From Fremontodendron californicum (taxonomy: Eukaryota; Streptophyta; Magnoliopsida; Malvales; Malvaceae), in assembly GCA_030761205.1 (NCBI GenBank), contig JAULJL010000015.1, positions 10,235,501-10,299,500 of the forward strand: DNA of 64,000 nt, written 5' to 3'. How positions within the stretch are numbered: position 1 is the stretch's first letter; every line of letters starts with the position of its first letter. The notes below the pieces were generated by a model, which ran no database searches, was not told where the DNA came from, and was given only the letters and a program-made list of their open reading frames with translations. Of this stretch, positions 10,360-22,024 are shown one piece after another. The position numbers and the translations under genes are program-made.

Positions 10360-13221
10360 TTAACAAAGAAGACTTCAATAACATATTATAACTACATATT
10401 AAACATTTACATAATAGTAAAAAAATGGTTTTTAAAACACTTGATCACCACCCAAATAAAGTTATAAAGAAAAAATAAAAAATAAAAACCCAACCCATCA
10501 TCAATCTAAAATCAAAAAACTTTTTTATTTGGTAGAAAAAGTTTATTTTTTTTAGTTTGGGGATAGATGAATTCGAAACATGCTATTTTGAGTAAGGGAG
10601 CATACACCAATCACTGAGCCAAACGCTCGGGTGCTAGAAAAGATTTTTATTCCTCAAAAGAATAGAAAATACGAGCAACAAAATACAATATATCAAATTC
10701 TAAGTTTCAAAGCAAAAACTTCTAAAGATAAAAATCTCAAATAACTTAAAGAGAAACACCTATTTATTAGTTGTTCTTTAGGGTTTAATTTTTAATGTAT
10801 TTAATTTTCAAAATTAAATGTTTTTAAAATTGTAATGATAAGAGAATTTAAAAATGAAATTTATCTTTCAAATTCTAAATAGTGAGAAAAAATCTAATTA
10901 ATTTTAATCCACATATGCATTCAAAATGTATTATGCATTTTATTCTTGGAAATTGGTTAAATTTGAAAGAAAAAGATAAATTCTGAATTTGATATGTTTG
11001 AATTCAAAATTTTCAATCGTAGATTTAAAAAAAGAAAAAAAAAACTGAAAATTTTGGATAAATATTTGAAGATTAAGTGAATATATGAATTTTTTTTAAA
11101 TATAAAAATTAAAAAATTTGGATAAATATTTGAAGATTAAGTAAGTAGATAAGATTAATTGTTTCAAAAAAAAAATAGGTAAGATTAGTTAAATATAAAA
11201 TTGAAAATTTAGAATAATTATTTTTTTGAAATTTTTTAATTTTAAAATTAAATATAATAATAATTAAAATTAAGTTTCTCTTACGTGTCATCAAGAGAAG
11301 ATATTTATGTAAACTGCCATGTCAGCAGACCTTGCCTTGTAAGCACGTACCCTGTTATATATATATATATATATAATTACTAATTAGTCGCAAACTAGAT
11401 TATTATATAATAGTTTTTTTTCCTTTTTGTTGATGGAAAAACTTCTTAAGTTATACATACCTAAAATCTACCCAAAAGCTCTTAAATTAGGGTCAATGTG
11501 TTTTGTTTCTAGAGTTTTATATGAGTCGTGCTACGTTCAATTTACATTTTTAAAGTTTTGTTAAGGTTTGATTCGGCTGGCTCATTTGGATTCAATTAAA
11601 TTCGTTTACTATTTAAAATAATATCATAATTTTATTTTAATATTAATATTTTAACATTTTAAATACATTTTAAATTAAAAAAAATAATTTTTATTAATAA
11701 AATAATAATTAAGGTTGAATATACTTAAAAATCTCTGTTAAGTTTGATGAACAATCCGATTTATAAATAAATCTAATTATTTTTCAAATAAATTCTAAAC
11801 AAAAATAAATTTCCCAGACACATAAAGGAATATATGAGCTCACGTGCTATAATAAGTTTCAAAATTCTAATAAAGCTGCAGGCTTTAGTTTATTCATAAA
11901 TAATCATTAACATATTCTTCTTGCATGTTGGATCAATTAACAACGTAATACATTGAAACAAATCACTCAATTTCACAATAATATTTTATCAAAAAAAAAT
12001 CACAATAATATATATATGTATATATATATAATTCATGATTGTCTCTCAAAGTTCTCACAAAAAAAACTCCACTTCTTTAACTTCCATATATAGCAGGAAC
12101 TTTGTAAAAAATTAATTAATTAAAATCATAAACTAATCAAGAATGTTCAAATTAAAAAAAAAAAAATTATAGTTTTCCCCCAAAAGAATCAACTCTTTTT
12201 TTTTTTCCAACTATTTGTTGTGAAACAAAAAAATATAGGCAGCCATTATATAAAAGTGGGATGTTTGGTATTTAATACTCATGTTTTCTCTTCTTTATTA
12301 AAAATTTGACAACGTATTACACAAATTACGATCTCTCCGGCATGTAAATCATTGGGAGTTCACATTCTCATCATCTTTTATAAGAAAAGAAATTCAAAAA
12401 TTACTTGGTAGATAATCTCTCTTCATATAATTATAATTCTTTTACTGTTTTCCCTTCCTTTTTCGCAACCCTAATGGAGGAGTTGGAAGATTCTTTATTA
12501 ATAAAAAAAGTTGTCTGGGACTTCGCTTGAGCCGTTGGCATTCTTGCGGCCAATAGTGGACTATGTATAGATTAAAAAAAAATTGAAGAAAAAGTGTTAA
12601 AATAAGTTGATGCATGAACAGCAACTGCAATGATTTGAGAAGACAACCTTATATCCAACAAAGTTTAAACATACTGTGTTAAAAATGCATATATAATTTC
12701 TTCTGTCTTCTGATCCATAATAAAACTAAACATTAATGAAACAAGACAAAAGAAAAGAAAACAAAGAGAAATGCTAGGCAATTAGGGGATGTGATTCTTC
12801 ATATAAATATACATAGACATGATCCAAAAGAGTACTTCAAAATCATAGGAGATTAACTCTTAAATTTCTATTTAGTTCAATTGATTGAAATTTAAGCATT
12901 TAATGAAGGTAATTAATCCTCCTAATTGTCGAGTAATGAATGTTTACAAGTTTTTTTTTTCTTTTATAAATGAATTTATATGTACTAATAAAATTACAAT
13001 TACAATCCAAAAATATATATATATTCGACAAAACCTTGTGGACAATGTTTAGACGGCTTAATTAAATACTAAGACTGTGTAATAACACTATACTTTGATG
13101 AGGATTAAAGATATTGCACCTATTTTAGGCAATTGGCTCAATGAGTTTAATGACTCAATTTAACAAGTACTTGAATTGCAAAATTTGGTGAAAACTCAAG
13201 AGCTTTCTCATGGAAATATTT
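10360..13221. other. AT-rich intergenic DNA
   Basis: No recognisable gene. Contains (TA)n runs near 11360 and 12010 and long A/T homopolymers. A mildly richer patch at about 12460-12640 has a short minus-strand open frame with no family resemblance. Confidence 0.55.
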
Positions 13222-13229
13222 TCCAAGGA

Positions 13230-13972
13230 TAGAGGTATAAATGAATAGAGTGTTCGACGAACAGTTCATGAACAGTTCGATTTATATTCGTTTATCAAGC
13301 TAAATAAACGATTATGAACATGATTTTAAAGTTCATTTATTAAACGAACTGAACACGAACAAGGTATGTTCAGTTCGTTTATGTTCACAAACAAACTCGT
13401 TTATGGATTGTTTAAAATTCGTTTAATAGATTGTTTAAAACTCGTTTATTGTTCGATTATAATATAATTAATAATATTATTAGTATTTTATGTTATTTAC
13501 TTATAATATAATTAATATAATTAATATTTTATCATTTTATATTTAATAATAACTTAAATTTAATAATTAAATAATATTATGTTTTATTATTTATATTTAA
13601 TAATAACTTAAATTTAATTACATTTGTATTTTATTATTTTATATTTAATAATAATTTAAAATTGATTTATTTTTTTATTTGTTTGTTTGTTAAATTTGTT
13701 TATATTTGTTTGTTTATTATTCATGAACATATTTTTAATTGTTCTCGAACATATTCGGTTATATGTTCATGAACATGTTCATTTAATGTTCGCGAACAAA
13801 TTCATTTAATTTAAATGAACGAACACGAACATACTCAATTTTAAACGAACATAGCTCGAACACAATTTTAAAATCTTTAACAAACATGAACCGAACACAA
13901 ACAAACTCAAAAATAAATAAACGAACACGAACAAAGGTCTGTTCGTTCAAACCCAGTTCATTTACGGCTCTA
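13230..13972. mobile_element. hAT-like nonautonomous element
   Basis: 743 bp with terminal inverted repeats: left TAGAGGTATAAATGAA, right (inverted) TAGAGCCGTAAATGAA. The flanks TCCAAGGA (13222-13229) and CCCAAGGA (13973-13980) form an 8-bp target duplication with one mismatch, as in hAT transposons. Subterminal regions contain many direct and inverted GTTCG/CGAAC and GAACATG motifs, probably remnants of transposase-binding repeats, and the middle is AT-rich. No transposase frame. Confidence 0.75.
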
Positions 13973-13980
13973 CCCAAGGA

Positions 13981-14235
13981 CATGACACGTTAATAAACAC
14001 GAAAACAGTGTAATAAATACGATACGACACGTTTAAATACGATTAATATAATTAACATTATATGTTTAATACATTTATAATATTAATATTTAAGATTTTG
14101 ATACATTTAATAATTTATATTATGTTTATATTTATCCGACTGAAAAAAAAAAATACAACACACATACACAAATTACCTTATCTAATTTTTGAATCTGAGG
14201 CATGTTGTAGGAAATGTTTGAATAAGCTTAATTAT
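13981..14235. repeat. Dispersed repeat (ACACGTTTAAATACG family)
   Basis: Shares GATATGTTTAATAC, ATTTAATAATTTATATTATG and the tract TGATTGATAAAAAAAA-like/ACACATACACA with the segments at 26140-26325 and 48100-48420. It abuts the hAT element at 13972, which may have inserted into it. Non-coding; boundaries approximate. Confidence 0.5.
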
Positions 14236-17200
14236 GTCACTTAAAGAAGGGCAGGGATTGTTGGTAGATAACATAAAAGCCAAAAGTAGTAAAATTTTAA
14301 TACAACATGCTAATGCATTTATGTTGACAAAGATGAAATGTTGGATTATCAATCATGAGAAATGTCCTTTATAGAAATAGAACATATCCTCTCCAATTAA
14401 TGTGGAAAAACAATTTTATGAACCCTAAAAATTGAATTAAAGTGCCATTCCTTTCCTACTCCACCAATGTTTTTTTTATAGCAGTCATAAGGACAAAAAA
14501 GTCTAATTTTTTACTCTCTTTGTGTACAACTTCCTAACTTGAAATTGCTTAATTCAAGTAAAACAAAAAGTATTTTTAATTAAAAAATATAATACTAAAC
14601 TAACGATGAATTCAAGAAAATCAACAAATCAAATCGGTTTACAAATTACTTGGCTTAACTCGAATACATTATTATGATTGTAATTTTTTATATACTTATA
14701 ATTTCATCAAAAAAGTAATCAGTTGAGTTAAGTTATAATATTTTAATACTATTTAATTTTTAAGTAATTTCACAAGAATAGTTGAGATTTTAAAATGTTA
14801 TTTTAAGAAAATTATTATAAAGTAAGCTTTGGACCCAAAATTACGAAAAATGTTTCTCCCTCGTGGGACTATTGAAAACATCAATCTCGACCTTCTTATT
14901 TGTGGTATACTTCGAGAATGAGACGGATATAGTCATATAGAGTTGTAGAATTGGTAAATTTGGTTTAAAACTTTAAATAGATCTCAAGATTTAATGCAGT
15001 TAGTTCATACGATAATTTTTAAGAGGTAACATCCAACAAATTTGATTCAAATTTTAACATCTGTAATTTATTTTTTTATTTTCAAATTGCGATATCTTTT
15101 ATACTAATAAAATAATTTGGTTCAAATAGGAAATTTGGATAATTAGTCTAAATTTGAACATGATACTACTTGATTTGATAAAAAAAAAAAAAAAAATCTA
15201 ACCTTGCTCAACATAAACTTGAAATGAGTTGAACCCATATATGAAATGATCCAAAAGATTAATCCATATTTTCATATTAATTCGAAATTAAATTAATTTT
15301 ATTTTAAAATGCAATAATTTGATTCAAAATCATTTGATTTTTATGATTTGATTCTAGATAATCCGAAAATCAACCCATCAAACTTAAACATAAAATAATC
15401 CAAATATTTTTCAACCTATTCTAACTCAAAATAATTAAATGCAAATCTAACTTTACCCACTAAATTATTATCTCTAATGAGTCTAGATGCATACATCAAC
15501 TTTAATATATATATATAAAAAAAAATACTTCATCAAAATTAATTTGACTTCAAATAAATAAATAAAGCAAAAAAGGTCAAGGAGGTGAGATTTGTAATTT
15601 CAGAGAACCTAAGAAAAAACTGTAAGACATGTGCACAGTTTACTTCCAACTTTGGTCGCATAGTGCAGTGGGGGGTTTTGTCTGTCGGGTCCCCCCTTCT
15701 TTGGCTTCCCCGTACGGTTATAACCGAAGCGAAGCTGTTTTTTTAATTGTGGGACCCCTAAAGTAATTGACGTGTCACTCCTTCATGCATTCGCGCGTTC
15801 TTTTTACTTAAAATATATATTAATATATAATCGCCGCGAAAGTTAATAAAGAAAAAAAAAAATTAGAGGGAACGTGATTTGTCAGATCGAGCTGTCATGG
15901 GGTCCACCTGTTATAGTCACGACTCCCGATGATCTCTCCCTAATATTTAAAATTAAAAAAAAAAGGAAGTTTTGAGTGCGCCGATTTGGAAACTTTTTGG
16001 CTCGGCGTTGTTAAATTCTAGTGTGCGGCGTAGAGACATGATATGAAAATTGATTCATGTTTTTTTTTTTATATATATATAATATATACATATATCTATT
16101 ATCTTTATTATTATTATTATTATTATAAATATTTAAGTAAGTTTAAAATCACGAGTTAAATAATATAAGGAAAGTATTAATATAAAATTATAATAAAAAA
16201 TAAATTTAAAAATATGAATGTCTTTTTTTTTTTATAAATACGCATTAAATTTTTTTTTTATCCATTTCTTAAAAAAATTACCCTATTTTTATTCACTTCT
16301 TATCCACTTAAAGACATAATTTCATTTTCCTATATGTATAGAAACATATTAAAAAAATACCATATTTTTATTAGATAATTTTTATTTCATTTTAAAACAC
16401 ATATTTTTTTCAAAAATATCATATTTTTATTTTTTACTCGTATTATGGGTGTATCAAATTTAGTTATTATTTAAGTATTTGGTTGAATTTGATGTTACGA
16501 ATCAAATGACACCAACTCAATTAAAAAAATTATCAAAAAATTAAAAATAAACTAATAACTAAAATATAAAATATAAAATAAGGTATCTATGCTATTTTAT
16601 TTAAGAAATAATATTTTATTTTACATGTACTTAAAAAAAAATCACTTATCACATAATTTCTAAAAAAAATATTCATCAAATTTTTTTTATTTTAAAACAT
16701 AATTTTTCTTTTTCTTTTTTACTCATATTGTGGATATTCCAAAATCTAGTATATATTTATATATATATATATATATTATTATTAGATAGGCTGGGTATTT
16801 GGTCTGTTCATTAGATTTGCTTTTTGTAGCTTGTCGGATCTGAAATTTTTTTAATTAGATTTAAATTAGATGAGTTAAAAGGTTTGACTTTTTTTTTTTT
16901 TTTTTTTTCTTTCTACCAAGTAGTGTTCTTATGGATCTAATATGATATTTTTAATTTGAGCAATATCATGTTTATTTGAATCCATTATTAAAGTGATAAT
17001 AAAATAAATGTTATATGTTGAGATATCCTAAACTCATCAAATAAAAATATAACAAATACCATTTTAATTATTGATTATAAGTTGCATATCCGTCATAAAA
17101 TTTGATAAAATTCATACTTGCAAAAAGAATTTTGATACCAAGATCTATTATAATACATTTATTTTTAATTTAATTATTTTTAAGTTATGTTAAATTTATA

Positions 17201-17538
17201 ATTGTGATTCTTTTAAATGTATTTGCTTGCATTAATTTAAGTGCCAATTTTTTATATATTTCTCACTTGCATTTGGATATATTTACGTTTTTGAAAAGAA
17301 AATAAAAATTGAATTTTTTTTTTTCAATATTATATATATCAAAACAAAATTTTATTCAAATCATAAAAGAAAAAGAATGCTAATAATTAAACTTGAAAGT
17401 TTCGAATTCGAATTTAAATCTTAAACTAAGAGATGATTATCTCTCGTGGTATAACTTAAGATCGAGTGAATCTCTACATGTGCCTACTGAAGAAAATTTT
17501 GAATCAAAATCACTTGAATTATAAGGAAAATTATTTAC
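14236..17538. other. Intergenic DNA including a GC-richer island
   Basis: AT-rich with homopolymers and (TTA)n near 16105. A distinct less AT-rich stretch at about 15600-16045 contains GGGTCCCCCC, CCCCGTACGG, GGGACCCC and GGGGTCCACC. It has no supportable open frame and no sign of a transcript. Confidence 0.5.
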
Positions 17539-17541
17539 TTA

Positions 17542-18757
17542 GAGGGCATTTTGTATGATGAAAAATGATCATTTTTCATGAAAAATAATTGAATTGATGA
17601 AAATGTGCATGTTTGGTATGCTAAAAATTGCTCACTTTCATGATAATGTAACTTTCCTTAGAGAGTTATTTTCCCACACTGGAATGTGATTCTCATGAGA
17701 AATGGTAGGAAAGTAACTTTCTCATTTAGTTGGAAAGTTAAAACAAATATTAAGACAAAATTATTTTCTTCCTATTTGATTTAAAATTATCAATTGAAAT
17801 ATTGTTTTAAAATATTTCGTACAAATATTTATTAATAATAAATATTATTGAAATATTTAAATTATTTAATTTGCATCCAGCCTTTTAATTTTTCAATTAC
17901 TTGAGAGTAATTTCAAAAATTTATTATTAACAAATATTTTTTTATCATAAAAGTAACTTAAATTACCAATTGAAATATTGTTTTTAAATATTTAGTACAA
18001 ATATTTGTTAATAATAAATATCATTAAAATATTTAAATAATATTTAATTTTCATACAACCTAAATTTTCAACTACATGAAAGTAATTTCAAAATTTTATT
18101 ATTAACAAATACTTTTTATCATAAAAATAACTCAAATTACCAACTAAAATATTATTTTTAAATATTTAGTACAAATGTTAGTTAATAATAAATATCATTA
18201 AAATATTTAAATAATATTTAATTTGCATATGGTCTTTTAATTTTTCAACTACATGAGAGTAATTTTGAAAACTTATTATTGACAAATATTTTTTATCATA
18301 AAAATAACTCAAATTACCAATTAATATATTATTTTTAAATATTTAGTACAAATGTTTGTTAATAATAAGTATCATTAAAATATTTAAATAATATTTAATT
18401 TGTATCCAGCTTTTCAATTTTTCAACTACATGAGAGTAATTTCGAAAATTTATTATTAATAAATTTTTTTATCCTAAAAGTAACTCAAATTATCAATTAA
18501 AATATTATTTTTAAATATTTAGTACAAATATTTGTTAATAATAAATATCATTGAAATTTTTTAACATTAATAAAAGTTACATTTTTTATAATGGTAATTC
18601 GAAAATTATCATCACATTCTCAAGATTTTAATCAGCACTTTCCCATATATACCAAACGCTATAAAGTTACATTCTTAGGAATCACATTCTCAAGAATTAC
18701 ATTCTCATGAATCACATTTCATGAAATGTGATTATTGAGAAAGTACCAAACGCCCCC
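17542..18757. mobile_element. PIF/Harbinger-like element with internal tandem repeats
   Basis: 1216 bp. Left end GAGGGCATTTTGTATGATG, right end (inverted) GGGGGCGTTTGGTACTTTC, flanked by TTA at 17539-17541 and 18758-18760. A 3-bp TTA duplication with a G-rich GGGCGTTTGGT-type end fits PIF/Harbinger or Tourist MITEs. Both ends also contain several ATGAGAATCACATTT-like palindromic stretches. No transposase is visible, so it is non-autonomous. Confidence 0.7.
17796..18560. repeat. Tandem repeat, about 175-bp unit, about 4.4 copies
   Basis: The phrase AAATATT...TTTAAATATTTAGTACAAAT followed by TTAATAATAAATATCATT recurs at about 17796, 17972, 18146, 18323 and 18499, giving unit lengths of 174-177 bp. 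Units share CAACTACATGAGAGTAATTT and ATCATAAAAATAACTCAAAT. The whole array lies inside the Harbinger-like element. Confidence 0.85.
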
Positions 18758-18927
18758 TTATAACATACATATTAAAAAAAATGATGTGATGATATGTATT
18801 TACCATGTGAAATATATATATATATATATATATATCAATATGCATACTAGAACAAGATTTCCAATCATGGAAAACGAGTTTGAATCATAATATATTTTTT
18901 AGGTATGAATCGCAATCATCTTTTTTA

Positions 18928-19681
18928 CAATAAAACTTTGATAAATAAATATTTGATAAATTAATAATTTTAATTAATTAATAAAATTTCGCAGTTTTCA
19001 CTCGAGTTAATGTATCAAAATAATAAACTTGCTAAATGTATAAGATAATATATATATATATATATATTTTTATAATTCTATAGACTCAACAAATATATAA
19101 ACTAATAATCCCTAAAAAATAAAAATACATAAAAATTCATATAATACTATAATAAAATTTTCACTTAACAACTTTTACCTTCTCATTTAAGTTTTTTCTA
19201 AAAATATGCCTCTAAAGTTATTTGTTTTTTCTTTGTTGCTAAAACAAACTGAACCTCGTCCTTAATTTTTTTACAATGCACACACCACTTCTTGTACATT
19301 CTTTTCATATTGTAGCAAGTAGTTATTTAAGATGAATTATATTGCTTGAAATATCTCTTTTGGAGAAACAACTAGTAAAACACAACTGTCTATCTAGATT
19401 TTGATCATCATCAATAGGCATATCCATGACCACTTGAATAATTTTTTCATGTGTAGGTGATTCTATCATTGTATCTAGTGTTTTTCATTTATAAATCATT
19501 CATATATATTAGTAAAAGAAAATAATAATATACATGTATAAGGATTGAAAATATAAAATTCTTTATAAATTAATAAATATTAATTTATCGATAAATAAAT
19601 AAATAATTTATTTATCTATAATTCAATAATAAATAATATTTTTCATAGTCGAAATAATATTATTTTATAGAGATTTTACTG
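18928..19681. mobile_element. Pogo/Lemi1-like (Tc1/mariner) element, decayed
   Basis: Right end on the minus strand reads CAGTAAAATCTCTATAAAAT; the left end on the plus strand reads CAATAAAACTTTGATAAATA, its diverged inverted partner. Both are flanked by TA (18926-18927 and 19682-19683). CAGTAAAACCTCTATAAAT-type ends with a TA duplication are characteristic of plant pogo-like elements of the Emigrant/Lemi1 group. The interior holds a minus-strand coding relic. Confidence 0.6.
19200..19495 (-). pseudogene. Decayed coding relic inside the pogo-like element
   Basis: On the minus strand a stretch translates as ESPTHEKIIQVVMDMPIDD and continues QNLDRQLCFTSCFSKRDIS before in-frame stops. It could be the C-terminal remnant of the element's transposase, judged only from position and orientation. 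I do not recognise a diagnostic motif. Confidence 0.3.
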
Positions 19682-19979
19682 TATAAGTGAAGATTATTTT
19701 ATTTTTTTTTTTATGAAAAAGAGTAAAGATTATTGTTGTTATTAATTATTGACTTGTGAATGACTCAAATCAACATATTTTCGCCATTCAATAATTTTTA
19801 CTTTTATCTAAAAAAAAATTTGACAAATCCATTATGTGAGTGGAAACAATGTTTCTAAAAATGTGGATAGTTTTTTAATTTTAAAATTTATCCAAGTGAA
19901 TAAATATATATCTTTAATTTTTAAAATTTTATATTTTTTTGATCAATTTATCCAATTGGGTTCAAAGATTTTATTATGA

Positions 19980-20241
19980 GTTTATATTTGATGTACTGTC
20001 AGTGTATAAATTTTATACGTTGTTAATGAATCACATAATAGCACCTCATTAATGAACAAATAGTTTTTTTTTACAAACTCTCAAAAATAAATACAAATTT
20101 TTATCAAATTAAAAACATAAAAGTGGTATATTTATTTTTTAGGGTTTATAAATTTATTTATTTATTAATTAATGAAGTAACATCATATTATTTACTGAAA
20201 ATGTATAAAATCTATACATTGTCATTTGATCAAATATATAT
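19980..20241. mobile_element. Palindromic MITE (TTTATATTTGATGTA family), copy 1
   Basis: Begins TTTATATTTGATGTACTGTC followed by AGTGTATAAATTTTATAC and ends in the inverted counterpart GTATAAAATCTATACATTGTC...CAAATATA. The same arms define the elements at 26339 and 27428. Interior AT-rich, no coding. Ends approximate. Confidence 0.6.
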
Positions 20242-20470
20242 ATTTTTAATATTAGTATAAATCCTATAGGAAGGATTATTATTTATTTAATTAATTGTAA
20301 TAACATTAATTGGAGTGATTATATTACAATGTAACCCTTGCCTCAAGCATGTCTAATAAGGCATTATTATTTGTTATGATGATGACAAAGATTGAGAAAC
20401 AAAACATTGTTTCTAGGAGAATTGATTGGCCAAGTTAAGTACATGACCCTCAAAAGAAAAAGTAAGAATA

Positions 20471-20664
20471 ATAACTAAGCATATATCAAAGCCTCAATGC
20501 TTAGTGCTACTTAATCAATACTCATTCCATTTAATTGTTCCTTAACAACTTGAAGAAATCATGACATATAACTAAGCATATATCAAAGCCTCAATGCTTA
20601 GTGCTACTTAATCAATACTCATTCCATTTAATAGTTCCTTAACAACTTGAAGAAATCATGACAT
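20471..20664. repeat. 97-bp tandem duplication
   Basis: The unit beginning ATAACTAAGCATATATCAAA and ending AAGAAATCATGACAT occurs twice, at 20471 and 20568, with essentially one difference (TTAATTGTTCC versus TTAATAGTTCC). The near-identity means a recent local duplication. No coding signal. Confidence 0.9.
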
Positions 20665-21420
20665 ACAAGAGATAACTCTCCCTTCCAAAATTTGATTAAA
20701 AATTTAAATAAATAAAAAAACTTGACAATGTGCTTTTCAATAAATGATGTTCTAGATCCATCATAATTTTGTTTTATCAAAAGTGAAAAAATGGGTAAGT
20801 TAAAATAATTAGCTTGAACATTCATTAAAAAAGAAATAAAGAAATATTGCTTGGGGAAAAGAATAAACAAAGAGGTGGGTCAATGTCCAACTGGATTTTG
20901 CAATAATTGAACCTAAATGTTGTTGCTTAAGATGGCCCATACAATGAGGCACTTGATACATTGTACTTTAAAAGTTCCCATCACTAGATAGAAATTGAGG
21001 GAAAAAAAAATTTGTATTGATAGGAACATTATTATATCAAATGTCATAAAAGTTATTAGTAAAGAGAAGTTATAATTATAATAAAATATTATATTTATAT
21101 AAGAAATTATTTATTTGAATCAAACAAAATATATCAATTAATAAAGTAGTACATAATTGAACAAATTCAATATATATTTGAATCAAATACACAATGTTAA
21201 AACTTGAACTTAAAATTCCAAAGTTTGAAAAAAAATTCTTATCACTAAATCAAAATTTCATTAACATGAAATTTCAAATATATAAAAAAAAAAAAAACTC
21301 GCATTAAAAAAAAAAAATCATAAAAATACTCGTTATAAAAAAAACAAACAAACGAGTTTGTCAGAGTCATAGCCTTCTGTGACATTATATCCAAGTGGCT
21401 TACAAAATAGAGCATGGCCT
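20665..21420. other. AT-rich intergenic DNA left of the MULE
   Basis: No gene recognised. Sequence is A/T-rich with poly-A runs near 21285-21345. Confidence 0.5.
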
Positions 21421-21429
21421 GACCTTTTC
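21421..21429. repeat. Target-site duplication, left (GACCTTTTC)
   Basis: Nine bases GACCTTTTC directly precede the left end of the Mutator-like element. The identical nine bases follow its right end at 26038-26046. Confidence 0.9.
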
Positions 21430-21871
21430 GGCTTTTTTATTACAATATAGCCAAAAAAAAAAAAATTTATCAAATTACCGTTACTTTTTGATTATTTCTC
21501 AAAATACGGACTTTTTTTTTTCAGCTGGGAAATCGCCATCCCCCATGGCGATTTCCCAGCGTGTTTTTTTGCAAATTTGCAAAAAACACCAAGGGAAATC
21601 GCCATGGGGGATGGCGATTTCCCTTGGTGTTTTTTGCAAATTTGCAAAAAAATACCAAGGGAAATCGCCACCCCCCATGGCGATTTCCCTTGGTAATTTT
21701 AGCCAATTTTGCTAAAACCATGAAGGGAAATCGCCATGGGGGGTGGCGATTTCCCTTCATGTATATTTTTTTTTTTAATTAATAAAAAAAATTATATTAA
21801 AACAATATTTTATTTTAATTTGATAAATTTATTTTTAAAAATTATAAATTAAATTAAAATATTTTTTTTAT
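21430..21871. repeat. Left terminal inverted repeat of the MULE
   Basis: Inverted partner of 25596-26037. Order from the outside: terminal 23 bp (itself an imperfect palindrome GGCT...AGCC), a poly-A tract, a unique stretch with ACCGTTACTTTTTGATTATT, four palindromes (21523-21761), then an AT-rich inner arm ending near TTTTTTTATAA. Confidence 0.9.
21523..21761. repeat. Four nested subterminal palindromes in the left TIR
   Basis: Palindromes at 21523-21560, 21587-21629, 21653-21695 and 21719-21761 each have arms built on GGGAAATCGCCA. Their cores are CATCCCCCATG, CATGGGGGATG, CACCCCCCATG and CATGGGGGGTG, so the asymmetric core alternates in orientation (+ - + -). The spacers are palindromic too: TTTTTTGCAAATTTGCAAAA twice, and TTTTAGCCAATTTTGCTAAA. 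Spacing is about 66 bp. Likely transposase-binding or hairpin-forming sites (inference). Any open frames here are by-products of the palindromes. Confidence 0.9.
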
Positions 21872-21996
21872 AATTTAAAAAAATTTAAAAATTCGTAAAA
21901 TATATTTTAGATTTTTTTATAATTTAATATTTTGATTTTTTTTTTTAAATTTTAAATTTCAAATAAAAAAAAAAAAAAAAAAAAAAAAAATTCAAA

Positions 21997-22024
21997 GGGG
22001 CAACGGTCATATGACCGTTGCCCC
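21997..22024. promoter_or_regulatory. Perfect 28-bp palindrome with two MSA-type MYB sites
   Basis: Half-site GGGGCAACGGTCAT followed by its exact inverse. Each half contains CAACGGTCA, matching the core of the mitosis-specific activator element (YAACGGYYA) bound by MYB3R factors in G2/M promoters. It lies 55 bp upstream of the TATA box of the PMD gene, directly after a 27-bp poly-A run. A regulatory role is inferred. Confidence 0.6.

Noticed and set aside
20471..20664. CRISPR-like or regulatory repeat array
   Set aside because: Only two adjacent 97-bp copies without spacers in a plant nuclear genome; a simple tandem duplication.
21521..21782. Several overlapping open frames giving repeated GNRHGGWRFP/PPWRFPLVFF-like peptides, mirrored at 25687-25988
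   Set aside because: They are translations of the MULE palindromes in different frames and on both strands; there is no promoter, start context or family resemblance.
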